A stretch of DNA of 64,000 bases from Bilabrum cf. latius (Eukaryota > Bigyra: Bicosoecida > Bigyra > Bicosoecida). The notes under the pieces were generated by a model. The model was given only the letters and a program-made list of their open reading frames with translations, was not told the DNA's origin and searched no databases. The DNA is taken from positions 434,001 through 498,000 of the forward strand of contig OZ237758.1 in the NCBI GenBank assembly GCA_965178125.1, written 5' to 3'. Position 1 is the stretch's first letter; each line of letters opens with the position of its first letter. The translations under genes were made by a program, and so were the position numbers. Positions 48,001 through 61,800 of this stretch are shown piece after piece.

Positions 48001-49506
48001 GCACCTGCTCCAACACCTGCGGTCGCACCGAATGCTGCACCGCGTTCCTTGGGCGACAACGTGACTGACAACGGCGTTAGTAGTGGGAAGCATTCACCCG
48101 AAACGTCATCATCTGACAAATTCGATGATATATTTGGCGCAGTGGACTCTGTAAGCGAGGACAGCAGTGCTGTCGTTGTGGGCAACACAGGTGGAGCACC
48201 AGGTGGAGCACTGGGCGTTAATGGGCCTCCAGGACCAGATGACATGCTCGCTGCTGGCGAAAGCTCTGAACTGGATTCAATAAGCAAGCAGCGCGCTGAT
48301 AAGTCCAATGCGATAGGGACGGACAGCTCTAGCGTTGGTACTGTTGGTTCGATTGGCCTGCCACCCCCGAGTGAAGCCTCCGGCCCTGGCATCGCTTCTT
48401 CGAGGTCCCGGCGGCGTGGCAGTCGCAGGCACAGGGCTGCATACGACGCGGGGACCATGGTAGTCAAGCCTGTCTCAACGGTCCATGAAAGAAATGAAGG
48501 CACTGTTGAACATGTACAGAATGGTGAATCGACCGCGGAAGAGCCGGCAACCGCAGCCAATGCCAAGGCAGAGGGTATCACCGATCATGCCGATAATCCA
48601 TTCGACTTTTTCGTCGGAGCAGAGGAGGGCTCGGCATCTACTGCGGGGAAGAAACAATAGGACGCTGCACCCAGCACGCACAGTGAAAGCCCCGACCAGA
48701 GCGCGGGCAGAGATGGGCCCCTCGATGTGGGATTGACTGGTTTGCCCCCACTAGGCAATGCTGCTGGTGACGGAGAGTTGCCTCCACTTGGAATGGATAC
48801 TAACGATACGGGCTCAGTTTCCGTCGAGCCTGCGCCCCCCTTACCGCAAGAATCTGCGGAACAGGCCGAATCAGGCTTCAACCCATTCGATGCGTTTGGA
48901 GAAGCAGCAGCAGACGAAGAAGACCAGGGCAGTGCGGCTGGTAGTGCAGACACCAAAGCCACGGCAATATCAGGGCAGGAGCTGCCGCCTCTAGGCTCTG
49001 TCGAGGGCGGACTGCCTCCTCTCGGTGGATTGCCACCTCTTTCCCAGTTCTAGAGCCATGCACCCGGAGGGAACAGGCGCATGTCAGCCGGTGTAACAGC
49101 GGGGCCTTCTCAGTTCGCGTCGTCAACTGGAATAGCAGGACTTGGTGACCGCCACGGTACGGGAAGCCGACGCACCACGATTGCGGGCCTGGGTGGCGAT
49201 GGTATCTCACCACTTGGCGTGTTTGGCACAAAGGATGAAGTTTCATCAACATCAATTGCACCCGCAACTTCACAAAAATCTGCTAGCGGGAGGACTCGAT
49301 CGAATCGGCGCTCTCGGCAGGGAAGGTAGTCGTCTGCCGGGGCCAGCATCGACGCCCTCTTTTCCTAGGGAGGCACCGCTGCAGGCACCTCTGGCTCTGC
49401 AGCGACTAGCTCTAAGGGCTCTCGACGACGCGGCAGGAGTCGTGCAGGACAGTCCAAGCCGGTTTTGAAGGAAGATAGCGAAGAAGAGGATCTGTTCAGT
49501 CTGTAA
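39013..49506 (+). CDS. Giant HEAT-like protein with C-terminal endocytic-adaptor motifs
   Basis: A 3,497-residue protein in one open frame with at least 27 TAGs, ending in TAA. Residues 1 to about 1600 are helical, Leu/Ala-rich and HEAT/adaptin-like ('LLLCLASGDNHAILRQAPWLL'-type repeats). Around 1770-1800 is a beta-appendage-like segment ('VVAIVAFEVTNLMRRSLSGL'). Acidic and Gly/Ser/Arg-rich linkers and another folded block follow (about 46150-47560). The last 500 residues carry peptide motifs used by clathrin-adaptor accessory proteins: DPF (47941), FDDIF (48121), NPF twice (48595, 48880), repeated LPPLG, and a terminal acidic EEEDLFSL resembling clathrin-box or appendage-binding DLF sequences. 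A coat protein, perhaps TPLATE/TSET- or HEATR5-related, is my inference; not secure. Start is the first ATG after an in-frame TGA. Confidence 0.8.
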
Positions 49507-49808
49507 AAGGTCGGTTGTCTTGCTCAGTGACAGGTTTGCAAACTTGCAACAGATCATGATTGATAATTCACTTCAAGTTTCATTTTAGAGCAAATTCAAA
49601 ATTCTGTTAGCAAAAAGCAAGGCACACGAAGAAAACAAAGTCCCGAGTCTCGCCTGGCCACTAGCTGGCTCCTTCGTAATCATGCACTGACCATACTATA
49701 GTACTGGCCGCGGCGCCGGAAAATGCCGAACACACCGGAGGATGGCCTCTGACCTACACAGGCGATATCTACGCCAACTGCAAACTTTCCAACCACTCGT
49801 TTGCATTC
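49507..49808. other. Convergent intergenic region
   Basis: 302 bp, AT-richer than the flanking genes, between two TAA stops read toward each other. No RNA gene or clear poly(A) hexamer seen. Confidence 0.4.
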
Positions 49809-52800
49809 TTACTTGGGCTTCTTGGGTGCCTTCGGTTTCTGAGCCTTCCTGCGCTTCTTGAGTGCACGAAGCGCCATGTTCTATGCCCGAGCCTCCTTGC
49901 TCTTGCGGTCGAACATTGTGATCATGCCCATAAGCTTCGCACGATTCTTGGACTTCTATCCCTTCAACTTCGAAGCCTTTTTCTTGCGCCCCGATGTGGA
50001 GCGAGTTGATCGAGGTGAAGCCTGCTCGCTGTCGCTGTCGCTGAAGCCTTCGTCCCACCCCATCCCGCTGCTCCGCCTTGCACCAGCCGCTGAGTGTGGT
50101 CGAGTCGCACTCACAGTCGCAGGCGACAGCTCGATGCCACGATCTGCGCCGCCCATGTCGTCCTGGCTGCTAGGCGATTCGCCGGCCTTGAAGGCAAGCG
50201 GTCTCATGGACGTGCTCTGGCTCAGGCTCCTGGCACTGGCCTGCCCGAAATCGCTGGGGGAGGTACCGCGTCCGCGTCGCATAAATGCAATCAATGAGGC
50301 AGATGCTGGGCTATCGCCTCTTTCGCCCTCGGGTGCGTCTGTCTCCTCCGCCACCGCACGATGCAGCTGACCCGCCGCCTGGTGCACGACCCTTCCAGTT
50401 GTGCTGGTCCGACGCCGGCCCCTAGCCACCGCAAAGGGGTTCAAATGGCTCTCAAACTCACCTGCACCAAGCACGCTTGCATCTGCGCCTAAAGTATCCA
50501 TTGAGGAAGGGGCTTCCTGACCCTACGATTTGGCTGCAAGTCTCGCCCTTTCGTCCTCTCCACGCATAACCATGGCTCGCATCGGGTTAAGCAGCATGAT
50601 TGGCATTCCTTCCCCTGGGATGTCACCTGTGAGCACTGGACCACCTGTTCCAGCGCCGATCTAGGCCGTTTTGATCCGCCCCGTCACGGTGGGGCCCTGT
50701 GAGCCGATTCCAGGCGGCTTTCTGGGAGGTAGTGGCGCTGTGACTGCTGGACCATGGCTTCCGCTCACTCCTCCCTGTGGAATAAGCATGGACGGGCCGC
50801 CAGTTCCACCGCCGATCTGGTTTGTCACGATACGGCTCGTTATGACAGGCCCATCCGGCCCTCGTCCGCCTCGCTGACTCGCGACTAACCTGCCTGTCAG
50901 GCTCGGTCCGGCCGTGCCTCGAGTTGCCTTCTTGATGATAGCCGCACTGCTAGCACGGACGGATGCTACGGGGTTCTCCTTAATCGTTTTGCTGGGTTTT
51001 GCGACCATCGGACCGACCGTCCCAACGCCTGATAGCTCATTCACGGTAGTGTGAATGGCTGGAGCGGTGGTTTGGCTCGGTGCCCTCCTTCGCGAACACA
51101 TCGACACGCAGAAGCACACACAGCAGAACATATACGCGCACGCACCAGCAGCAGAGGCAAAGACCGAACCGCATGCGGAGCAAGGCCCTTCTAGCCTAGA
51201 CCCGACCGCCCCGAGAACGGAAGAGCCCGCACCGAGAGCTCCTACCACGATGCCCCGGAACTGGTGCCAGAAACTCGATATAGCAAAGAGGATGAGCCAG
51301 GTGTTGCATATGATCACCACCCAAGTCGCTGGTGCCTCGATGCTGATGCCGTAGGCCTCAAGAATTTGCAATTGCCTCTCGACTTCGATTGCGAGCACCA
51401 TCAACAAAGAAACCGCGGCCGTACTGATCGCAAAAAGCTCAAGTTCATTGAGAGGATCATCGTACTGGTACCGAACGGCTGGCACTTGACGCACGGCTGC
51501 AGATTTTTGGTTGCCAGAGGGACTCCCGTCTCCGTCTTCGTCGTAGTTTGCGAATACGTTGAGTCCATCATCGATGGCACCGAGCAAGTCAATCAAGGAG
51601 GGCGCGGACAGCGGGTCCGTATCTTCCTCTCCCTCTAGCATGCTGTTATAACTAGCTAATGAGGTGGTTGATGATGCGCGTACAGCCCGTGGGGGAAGCA
51701 AGACCGGACTCGCCGGGATACCGGTCCCCATACCGTGGGTGCCGACACCCAGCGGGATGCCCGCCACTATTGACCCGAGCTGCAGTTTTTCATCGTCGTC
51801 ATCGTCATCATCCTCGTTGATGGCCGCCTTGGAATCCGTCTCTACGTCAAAGAGAGTCTCGCGGTTCGCCAAGTGAGGCCCATGATGGAACGGGCGATGG
51901 GTCGTTGGTCGGCTCGCCACGCGCTGCAGCTGGGCTGCAGCCCTTGGATTGCCGTACAGCGAGACTCGAGTGCCGCGCCGCACCCGGGCTGATGGTGCCT
52001 CCATCACCACAGAGTCATCGGCAGACGGTGAAGCGCGCCTTGTTCCATTCCGAGTCGGTGTGCCCGGACTGCCGGGCGTAGCCGAACCGATATCGGGGCT
52101 GGAGGACCGTGCTGCCCCTTTCTGCTTCATATTGAGGACGTCATAGCGCACCACCGGTTCCATAGACTGCCGCTTCTGCATCCTGGCGTGCATGAGCCAG
52201 CGGCGCACTGCATCGCGCTGCTTCGCCTTCTCGTAGAGCCGCACAGCGCCGTTGCACCGAAGGCACAATGTCTTCGAAAGCCAGTACAAGAACTTGCCGC
52301 AGCAAAGCTCAGAGTACGGCTTGTCCATCAACTCTACTTCAAACAGCGCCCTGTCACGTCTCGCTCCATTCCCGTGCGCGCTGGCCCTACGAATCTGTCC
52401 GCTCAACTGTTTGATTCGCGCTCGGCAATCATCCGGGTACCGGTTTGCAACGACCAAAAATCTGGCTTTTCGCGCGAGAAACTGACCTTCAGTCTCCGTA
52501 ATGGACTTGATCGGTGGTACGGGTTTCGGCGGCATCTTCTTTAGCACAGCATTGATCATGTGGTTGAACAAGCTGTTCTTCCACTTGATGTAGGTCACAT
52601 CTGGCATAGCTTCCCACTTGACATTTTCGGGGAGGCTCTCTTCTTCATCCTGCTGCGCAGACAAAGACAGGCTCTGACTCGCAGAGATAGAGCCCCGGTG
52701 CCGAGCCGAAGGCTACGTCGTGCCATTCTTCACTGCCTGAGACTGTCGGCGGCGGGCAGTATTGCCGCCGCTGCTCTTGCCCATGATTGTACCCCGTCGC

Positions 52801-55800
52801 CGCATGGGACCACCGCCTGGGAAACGTGAACTTCTCCGGCGTCGACTTGCGGTTCCTCCTGCCTGTTCGTCCCCATCCGCGTCTTTCCCTTGCGGGTTGT
52901 CTTCATCAGCGTTTGCATCGTCGCCAGCACCGTCCTGGTCCTCGTCAGCTCCGCCGCCCTGCACCCCGGCAGTTGCGCCGTCCGTTCGCTCATACTTGAC
53001 CCGTTTTCCGGAGTCATCCAACTTAATGATGGGGAGATTATCCGCAGTTAACCGTAGTTGCTCCTGATACGGAGAGTTCCGGGCCTGCAGGCCAAGAGAG
53101 ACAAGCAGCACGCACAGCATGCAGAACAGCTGAAACGTAGTCCCAATCGGGGCAAGGATGGTCACAGCTACGGCCTACATTGCCTTGCGGAGCAAATTGA
53201 CAGCTTCCCAGTACTTATGGTCGTCTGAAAGCCCTTTGTACAGAAAACTCATCGACTGTTCTACGCTCTCCCACGTCTCGGCCGAAATGCACCTGCATCG
53301 CAGTTCAACCAGAGCGTACACCATGAGTGGTACCAACAAACTGAAACCGAAGAGAACGGGCATTCCAACTTGGATCATTTCGAAACGGTTCTTGCTGCAC
53401 ACGTACTCCAGGTCCATGGCGAGGCGCAGCTCGCCCTGAGAAGCAGGTGTGCCTCCGTATTCGATCCACTCCTCTGGTCTGGTCAGATTGGCAGCGAGGG
53501 CGTTTCGCCGCGCCTCCGTGATGGCATCAAACGCTATACCTGCTTCTGGTTGGATGGATCGGCAAGACAACATGCGGAGGGCGGCCTCAGTGATCGGCGT
53601 GTGCGTCAGGAAGAAAATAACCAGCACCGACAGCCCCATGCGCTTGCCAAACATGCCGCACAGATCACAGCACTCAGTCCGGTGGGTGATTCCCTCCTAG
53701 AGTGGGATCTGTTCTGACAGGGGTACGTTGGCCACGACGCTTCCCACATCAGTTGCACTGCCCGATGCGCTCCCGATCGGACTTCGAATGCTTGCCTGTC
53801 GGACCAGACTCGAGGCTTTGCTGCCACCGCGACCCACAGCTGCGAGCTTGGGCGATCGGCTACCAATGAATGGGCTTGCATTTGGCGATCTGTTCCCTCG
53901 CATGCTTGCCTATATATGAAGAGCGTTTCGCTTGGACACGCTGGATCCAAGCGACCGCATGCTGGATGCGCCGGAAGCACCGATGCTCCGAGAGGAAGCC
54001 TGCCTCCTCTTTAATTTCGCACGCTTCTTCGATAGATACTTGGGTGCATGCGCTTTTAGCATTTCGTAGAGTGACGGCAAGTGGGTGACGTGACCCTTAT
54101 CCATCGCGATGGCGATCTCGGCCGGCGTCAGCTACCTTCCGTACAGCTCAAATCCCTACGAGGCGCAGGTGGAACTGGAGCTGTGCGCTGCTGAGTGAGC
54201 CGTTGCGGTTGGAGCGGTAGCGGGCACACCCCCGACCGTTTGTGGCACATTGGACCTGCCAGCGTTGACGGAAAACATCAGTGTAGGACCGCTGGATTCT
54301 CCTTTACGACCAACCGCTCGCGAGCTACCAAATGCCTGCGATCGTGCCTCGGGAGCTGCTTTGGATTCTGGTTGATTCATTTGCCTTAGCGCCATCGAGG
54401 CGCTTCCGACTGCCATAGCATTGGCGGCTCCGCCCGCCACACGGCGCCCCCTGCCGGCCCCACGACCACGTCCAAGGCTGAGAGGATTCACGGAGCCAAG
54501 CTTCCGGTGACTCAAAGCAGAGTCATGTCCAGCTCCAGCTAGAGCCCTGCCATGCTGTGCAAACGTAGGACCACCCGTACCGAGGCTGGTCCCTTGTGTT
54601 CTGGAAGATCCTCCGTACTTCGGCCCGCTGGTCCCGTGTGTTCTGGAAGATCCTCCGTACTTCGGCCCGCTGGTCCCGTGTGTTCTGGAAGATCCTCCGT
54701 ACTTCGGCCCGCTGGTCCCGTGTGTTCTGGAAGATCCTCCGAACTTCGGCCCGCTGGTCGACAAAGGGCCGGGCTTCCCTGTTCCCGGTGCGACACGCCC
54801 GGGCACGCCTCGCTATCGTGCAAGGGCCGCCTGCATCGGATTGACGCCAGCCACACTGGAATCGATGGATCCCAGCTTTGGTCCGCTAGTTGTCAGTGGG
54901 CCTCGGTGGCTTGACCTGGTAGATAGCGTCCCTCTGTGCGATTTTGAGCCGATGCGACCGCGTGCTGACTGCATTGGGTTGAATGCCGCAAGCTACGGTC
55001 CAGAGGAGTCACCAATTGATCGAGTTATCTGCTGCTGCTGCTGCCTCTTTGCCTCATCGAGCATTTCCACCCTAGTGTAGAGGTGCGAGCCATCCCCCGA
55101 GCAGTCGAACCACGTCAAGCAGCAGCCGCAGCAAGCATCAAACCAGGACAGGCGAGACAGTCCAGGAGTGTATGCGACCTCGCGACGGTACCGATCCCAT
55201 GCCTGCGCCTGCTAGGCCTCTGAGCTGATTGTGTCGATGATCCATATGGCTTTTTCAACGTGTTCGTCCCACTCAAGGGACCGCCTGCACATAACCAGCC
55301 GGGCGCAGCTTGGACAGCATCGGGCCCTAGCGCGGTTCCGTGGCCTCTTCATGAATGCAATTATGTAGGAAATCACCACTTCTAGTGTCCACATCACGCA
55401 TGCATACGAGAGCAGACCTGGAAGAACAGCGTATGTGAGCAGAGTCTGACCGACCGGATCGGTTGAATCGTCCAGGCTGCACTCCAACGCGATACCGCTG
55501 GTCGCTGCAGACGCGCCCACGGACGCCCCGCCAAAGAACTGCCCCATCGTAACTGGGAACTCCATATCAACCGATGCTATGATACCGATAGTCTGCACGT
55601 GTGTGAACATGATCTTGGCTGCAACCACGACGGCCGCACTCGTCTGGTCCGCGTTCTGCGATCTCCAGGAGTTGTACAGGATACCGGCAATTGCTACCAA
55701 GATGAGTGCACCGATCAATAGCCTCTGCACCAGCGACCAAATGCCTTGCTCTTCTGGCGATGGGCACTGTATGCACACGCCGATAGCGTTTTTGAAGTAC

Positions 55801-58800
55801 CCGATCTCGCACTTCTGGCAGAGGACCCCCTTGTGGCCCTCGGCGCAGCCCTCCAAGTCGGGACTCGACAGCGATGTCACGCCATGCAGCGCAGAGGGCC
55901 GCTGCGCCTCGCCATAGGCGGCAAGAAGTCGAAGCACGTCGTCCGGGGGAGCAAGGTAGAAGGGCACGACGACGCCGTTCTCGCTGGTTGTGTTCACATA
56001 TCGCACACGGTTTTCTGTCGCCCAACGTGGGAGCAGCGGGTCTAATGCTGATGCACTGACGATGCTTTCGCTCCCTGACTGCTGTAAGATACGGATGGCC
56101 TGCAAAAAATGGTTCGCGGTTATCTAGGTGCCGGTCACCCGTGGATGTTCAGCTCCTTGAAGTCTCCTAGGTGAATCCACTTCATCCCCTAGCTCATTCT
56201 GATCCGGCATCTCCGACAGGAACGTGTCTGCCATGTCTGCGCCCGTGGCCACAAGGGATGCCGTCCGTCCCGACAGCCTCCACAGTCGCACCAGCGCCTC
56301 AGCCACCTCCTGGTTTCCGTTCGTCTATGCACGAGCAAGCCGCAGCTGCGTCTCGCGTCGCAGCTGCATCTGGGGCGGCATGCCCGCAGCCTCAGCCTCC
56401 GTCTGCACCTGGGCCGGCACGCCCCTGCACACGCCCTCCGTCTCGCACCGAATGAATCCAATCTGCCCGTAGGACCATTCTAGCCGTCGGTAACCCTCCA
56501 GCGCCGCGATTTGTTTCGAGCCCATCCCGCCGCACACTGCCCCGGTGGGGCACGGCAGGCACTGCTGTTTCAGGTCGAGGCTGTCCGGCATGAATCGATT
56601 GAACTAGCACGATGCCTTAACAGGATAATCCACATAGGCCCAAGCACTCGACTGTAACTTGTCGTCTTCAGCTGCGTGCTCGGCGCGCACGCGAATGATG
56701 TATGGTTCCGCTGACGGCACATTGAAGCTAGACTCCACCATGTACCACGCGTGTGCTGACCCAAGGTCTCTAGCACCGGGTGCCTTGTTGTCGATTTGAA
56801 AGCTTTCCCGCTGTTGCCATAGCCTGCCAAGCACTCCAATGGGTTCTACCACATCATTGCTTAGCCCAGATACTTGCATAGCAGCTATACTGGCGTTCTA
56901 AGCAGTGCGATTCAAGCTGAGACCACTCCGAGCATTTTCTATCGGACCCCACTCGCGCGCGTTTTGTATAAGGTCCTGAAGCGTACCATCGTCGAATGAG
57001 TCCAGAGCCCATGGCGGGTGCTGGTCGTCAAAAGCGTCCTACCTAGGTTCATGGATGGTTATCATTTGTGTTGTACCGAACAAGTCCTCCGACGGGGCCG
57101 CCTCAATTCGAAATTCCTAAGCAGCCAAGAAGCTCAGGGCTTGCGTTCCGCTGATATTATTCGCTGCAAACTCTTCCATTTCCTTGTTTGGATAGAACCA
57201 TCGCATGACGATCCGCAGATCGTCGCCAACCCCTCTCCAAGCAACAGGGGCCAAGGGCGGCACCGGAGGTGGGTAGCTCTGCGCAATGCCTCTTGGAATT
57301 AATCGCGCCCCCTCGGGTGCGTCCATACCGTAGTTGCCTTCGGGTAGCAGTCCATTCACTGTCTGATCGGAGAGAACGTCGGATGCTTTGATGGAGATTT
57401 GCTCTCCCATCTGGTCGTACACCTTCAGGTTGGACACCCCTGTCCGCATAACCACTTGCACCCCGACGTACGGCTGCACAGAGCCTTTCTTCCTTTGTGC
57501 CTTATACCACAACGAATGGTCTTGGGGAATGGTGCAAGTGAGCTCCACCATCGAGACGTACCACACCTCTGGGCCGCCTTGGCAGGGTATCCCACCCACT
57601 GTGAGTAACGAAAGATCGGACGGTGAGACACCGAAGCCCTCACCGGTGATACTGATCGTGTCTCCAGGCCCTGCACCAGCCGGGGGATTGATGATTACTC
57701 TCGGCGGTGGCACAAGGTTGACAACGCTCGAGGATGACTCCTACTGCTGGTCCAGCACCGTGATGAATGTCTCATCAGACGGCCAGGTGCTTCCAATCAC
57801 ACCGATTCCATCCAACACCGAGCGATTCCCTTGTGCACGCGCAACCCACGGCAAAATCCACTTGAGGCCGATGCACGACACGCTCCGACCTGGCTCCTCG
57901 AGACGTTTCTGCTGGCACTGCACGCCGCCGATTCGCAGATCATCCAGCTGGTCTAGCACCATCGGGAATGACTGGCCCCGAAGGGTGATAGATGCGTTTG
58001 AGTCGCCCGCAAGGATAGCAGGCGGGGAAATCTCCTCGATAACAGGTTTGCAATACGCAACGGTTTCCGGCCTGCTGACTGCGCCGCCATGGAGCTGTAC
58101 CCTGATCTGGATATCTTTCCCTGCTCCAGGCGGAAGCATAACGTGGATAGATTCGCCTGACTTCCATATAGCAGGTTTCACGCGCCCCTGGACGTTTCCC
58201 ATTGGCTGTACCAATGCATCAGATGATTTGTCGTCTAGCACCGGAATTGCCGCGGCAATCTTCCATGAAGGCACTTGCATTTGTCGAAGACTCGCGTCGC
58301 TAAAAAGTCTAGATGCGTTCACGATACCCTCACTGCGGTCTTTCACGACTTCCGATGTATTCAATCTAGCACCTAGAGCTTCTCTCTCCAAGTCAAACCC
58401 GGATACAAGCACGAAATCAACGTCCGCGGCGCTAGTTCCAAAACCTTGGCCAGAGATCTCGATCAACGACTCTGCTGTACCCCCAGTGGTGTCAGAGCAA
58501 CCGCTTTCGCGCAACCTTATCGTAGGCGGTTCGCCCAACGTAATGCCAGGAAATGTGCTAGAAAATGTTCCTGACTGCCCTGCTACCGACAACTGCACGC
58601 CAGCGTTGTCATCCCACCCGGCGAGTGAGCTCAGGTCAGAGCTGCTCCAATCTAGCTGGTCGCACAATAAGCAGGAGGCGAACGCAAGAACTTCTTGAGG
58701 CAATTCCAGTGTACTGCCTCGGTTCGCTGCGAAGGTCATTGCCTCCTCCAAGGTCATGTCACTGATGCCCAGGCATGCACGGCCTCCGAAACTGAGCGTA

Positions 58801-61800
58801 CGGTGGACAGGAAGCCCCGACCCGAAGCTTGTGCCACACACGAGGATAGAACGGGGCTCGCCATACACGGGAGCACGCGGCTCAATAGCCATGATTGTCG
58901 GCGGGTCGTACGAGAATGAACCCGTCGCGAAGGTGCCCGTCCGCATCACGACGGCTACTCCAACGTCTGCCCCGGCCCCTGGCGGCACGTTCACTCGCAG
59001 CTATTTGCCTGATTGCCATACCACGGGGCTGTCTTCTGTGGAATCTCGGATGCCCAACCCAGCGCTACTGTTGGTTGCTACGGTCGTCTTGGCCCATACA
59101 ATGCTACATACGTCAAGTGGCCGCGGGCTTGCGGACGGACTGACTGAAGCGGCTGGCGTGATTGAGGGAGTTACTGAAATGCTGGGTGCTACGCTCGCGG
59201 TTGCGGTCGGGGTCGCTGATGGTGATATCATGACTGACCCTGTTGCTGCAACAGTGCCATTCGCGGGTCCTGCGGATGGTGCAGTAGTGGCTGCCGTTGC
59301 GTTGCTACTCCCGTTGGTCAATTGTTGGTTATCTGCTGAGGAGTGGTTGTTGGGAGAAGTGGTCCCATTCACCGTCTCACCAGCTTCGTTGCGGCCACTA
59401 TTTGAGCCATTCGACGGGACACCCCGTTCAGTGGTGTTGTTGGTAGAGTCCTGACTTGCGTTCGTGGCAGATAATACTCTAGCATTCAATACTCCTGAAG
59501 TGCTATTTGCAGAGCTATCTAAATCACCACCATGGCCTGTGGTACCGTTGACTGCCGTTGTGTTGGCAGCACTTGTGGCGTTGGACAAAGGACTCTGAAC
59601 TGGATCATGCTGTACGGCGGTCATGGATGCAGAAGGTGAAGGAGGGGTAGGACTTGGGCTTGGGGTCGGGCTTGGGCTTGGGGTCGGACGCAGCTCCCCA
59701 TCCTACGTAAACATCAGCGGGTCCACACAGTGCTTGCCCACGTTCGCCTCCTCTCCAGGCGCGATCCCAGTCGTGCGCCAGGGGCCAAAGACGACAGCGA
59801 TCACGTCGCTCGCATCGAGGCCAAAATCGGTTTCCCCCACTGCACTTACTGTAGCCTGTCCAAATCCCGATGTGTCAAAATCATAGTTATGAAAATCACT
59901 TGCTCTATCTAGAGAGATGACTGCGGGGACTCCCTGCAGCTTCATTGCAGTGCTAGGAAATGAGGCTTGCCCGGCAACCTGTACAATGACCTCGCCAGTG
60001 GGCCACTCCGTTTCGACCGGGATCCTTGTCACGTTTCCGCCATCGTCCTCCACATCGTACGTGGACTCTAATCCACCGCATGTAATGTATCGTCCTTCTA
60101 AATTGGAGATATTGGCAGCTTGTGCTTCTTGCAGCCCTCCAAATCGTTCAAGTACTAAGAAGTCGGCGCCCTATCGTACGCTGCGACAACGCAGTCCTCC
60201 GATTGATACAAAGTCTATATGGCTGTCGCGATACCCGAAGTTCTGCCCCTTCAATACCACGGTAATGTTGAAGTCCCTAGACAGGGCAACATTGGGGAAC
60301 GCATCCGAGATCTCTGGTGGCGAGTATGCAACTATGCTCCTAGTCTCGGGCTCGGAGCTAATGCCAGTGCGCATCACCACCTAGACAGGAGAAGCAGAAC
60401 CGACTCCAGGCGGAATCATGACGGCGATTTCGTTCTCGGAGCTCCACTCGATGAGTGGGCCGTCAGCAGAATTGAGATCTTTCTAACTCGCCAACTTGAA
60501 TTCATCCGGTGGAATGCTGGTCGTGGTCAGCTGCAAAGGTCGTAGCGGCTCACCAGTCTCCTCGTTCAAAACTGGAACCCAGAACTCTACTGAACCGTCT
60601 GCAAAGACCATGCGGTTGTGATACACCTTCGTCGCATCTTGACCTTCGCCAAAATTGACATACGCTACATCTCCATCGTACCGTCGATCAGGCCCGCTCT
60701 CGCCTGGTTGCCTGTCCTTCGTGCCGAAACCCTAACCAATAATGTTCGCAAGCAATCCCCCGGTTGTAGGAGCAGTTTTACTGGGCTCCACACCTTGCTT
60801 CCGAGTACGCCCGGCGTTTTCGTCTGGGTTGACAGATAGAACTCTTGCCGGTTCCTACGGATCCAAGAAGTCTCTCTGCTGCGTGTCGGTTAGTTCGCCT
60901 CCCGGCATTCTCAAGCGGTAGTAGACAGTCGTATTAGTCCACACTTGGGGAGCGTTCACGGTGCAGTCGAGCCTCTTCTCTTGCTCTGGGAAGTCGTCGA
61001 ACTCGCTGCAGCTTACGGGCCCGATGACAATTTCTCCGATCTCAACATCAGCGTCTTGAACTCCCTCGCCAATGATCTCAAAGGTGTACTCGATAACTCC
61101 TGGAGCAGATGGAAGCACAGTGGTAGGAGACACAGTAAGTACGTACACTTGTAAGTACTCTAGCTGGCTAGGCACCGTTTCTGTCCCGTGTATTGTCAGT
61201 ACGACTGGCGCAATGGGCGAGTCGAACGTCAGGGACTTCGACGGAACGTAGACACAATCGGTTCCTGGTGCTTCCCCGCAGACGTCCTGGCGCAATCCGG
61301 CCAGAGCAGCCGGAGCAGCTCGGTCCCATGGACCAGCTGATTGGGGTTCGGCATACACCGAGGATGCCACATTTTCGGTTTGCATCTGTGTGTTTCGCGT
61401 GAACAGCCGAAGTTCGCCTCGCCCGCGGCTTGACTCTATCTGGAGGCGTTGGAGGGGCGACTGAAGCACCCAATCTGGAGGCAGATTCCATATTGCAGCC
61501 TCAATAAACTGTTCCCCTCGTGGCTCTAGTCGCTCTATATCTACAGCAGCATTCTCTGGATTCCTTATCCAGGTGAGCTCAGGCTGCTCGTATGAGATAG
61601 ACGGACGGTATTCCTGCTTTAACGGGGACAGGACGAGATCGTAGTTTCGAGCGTAGCCCGAGCTTGCCGCTCCCAATCGTGGTGTTTCTAATGAGCAAGA
61701 CCCCGTACTGGCGCCTGTGCTGGCAAGATCACACGGAATGACTGGCACGGATGCATCAAACGGAGCTGGGACCACCTCGGTGGCGGGGCCTCTATGCCGA

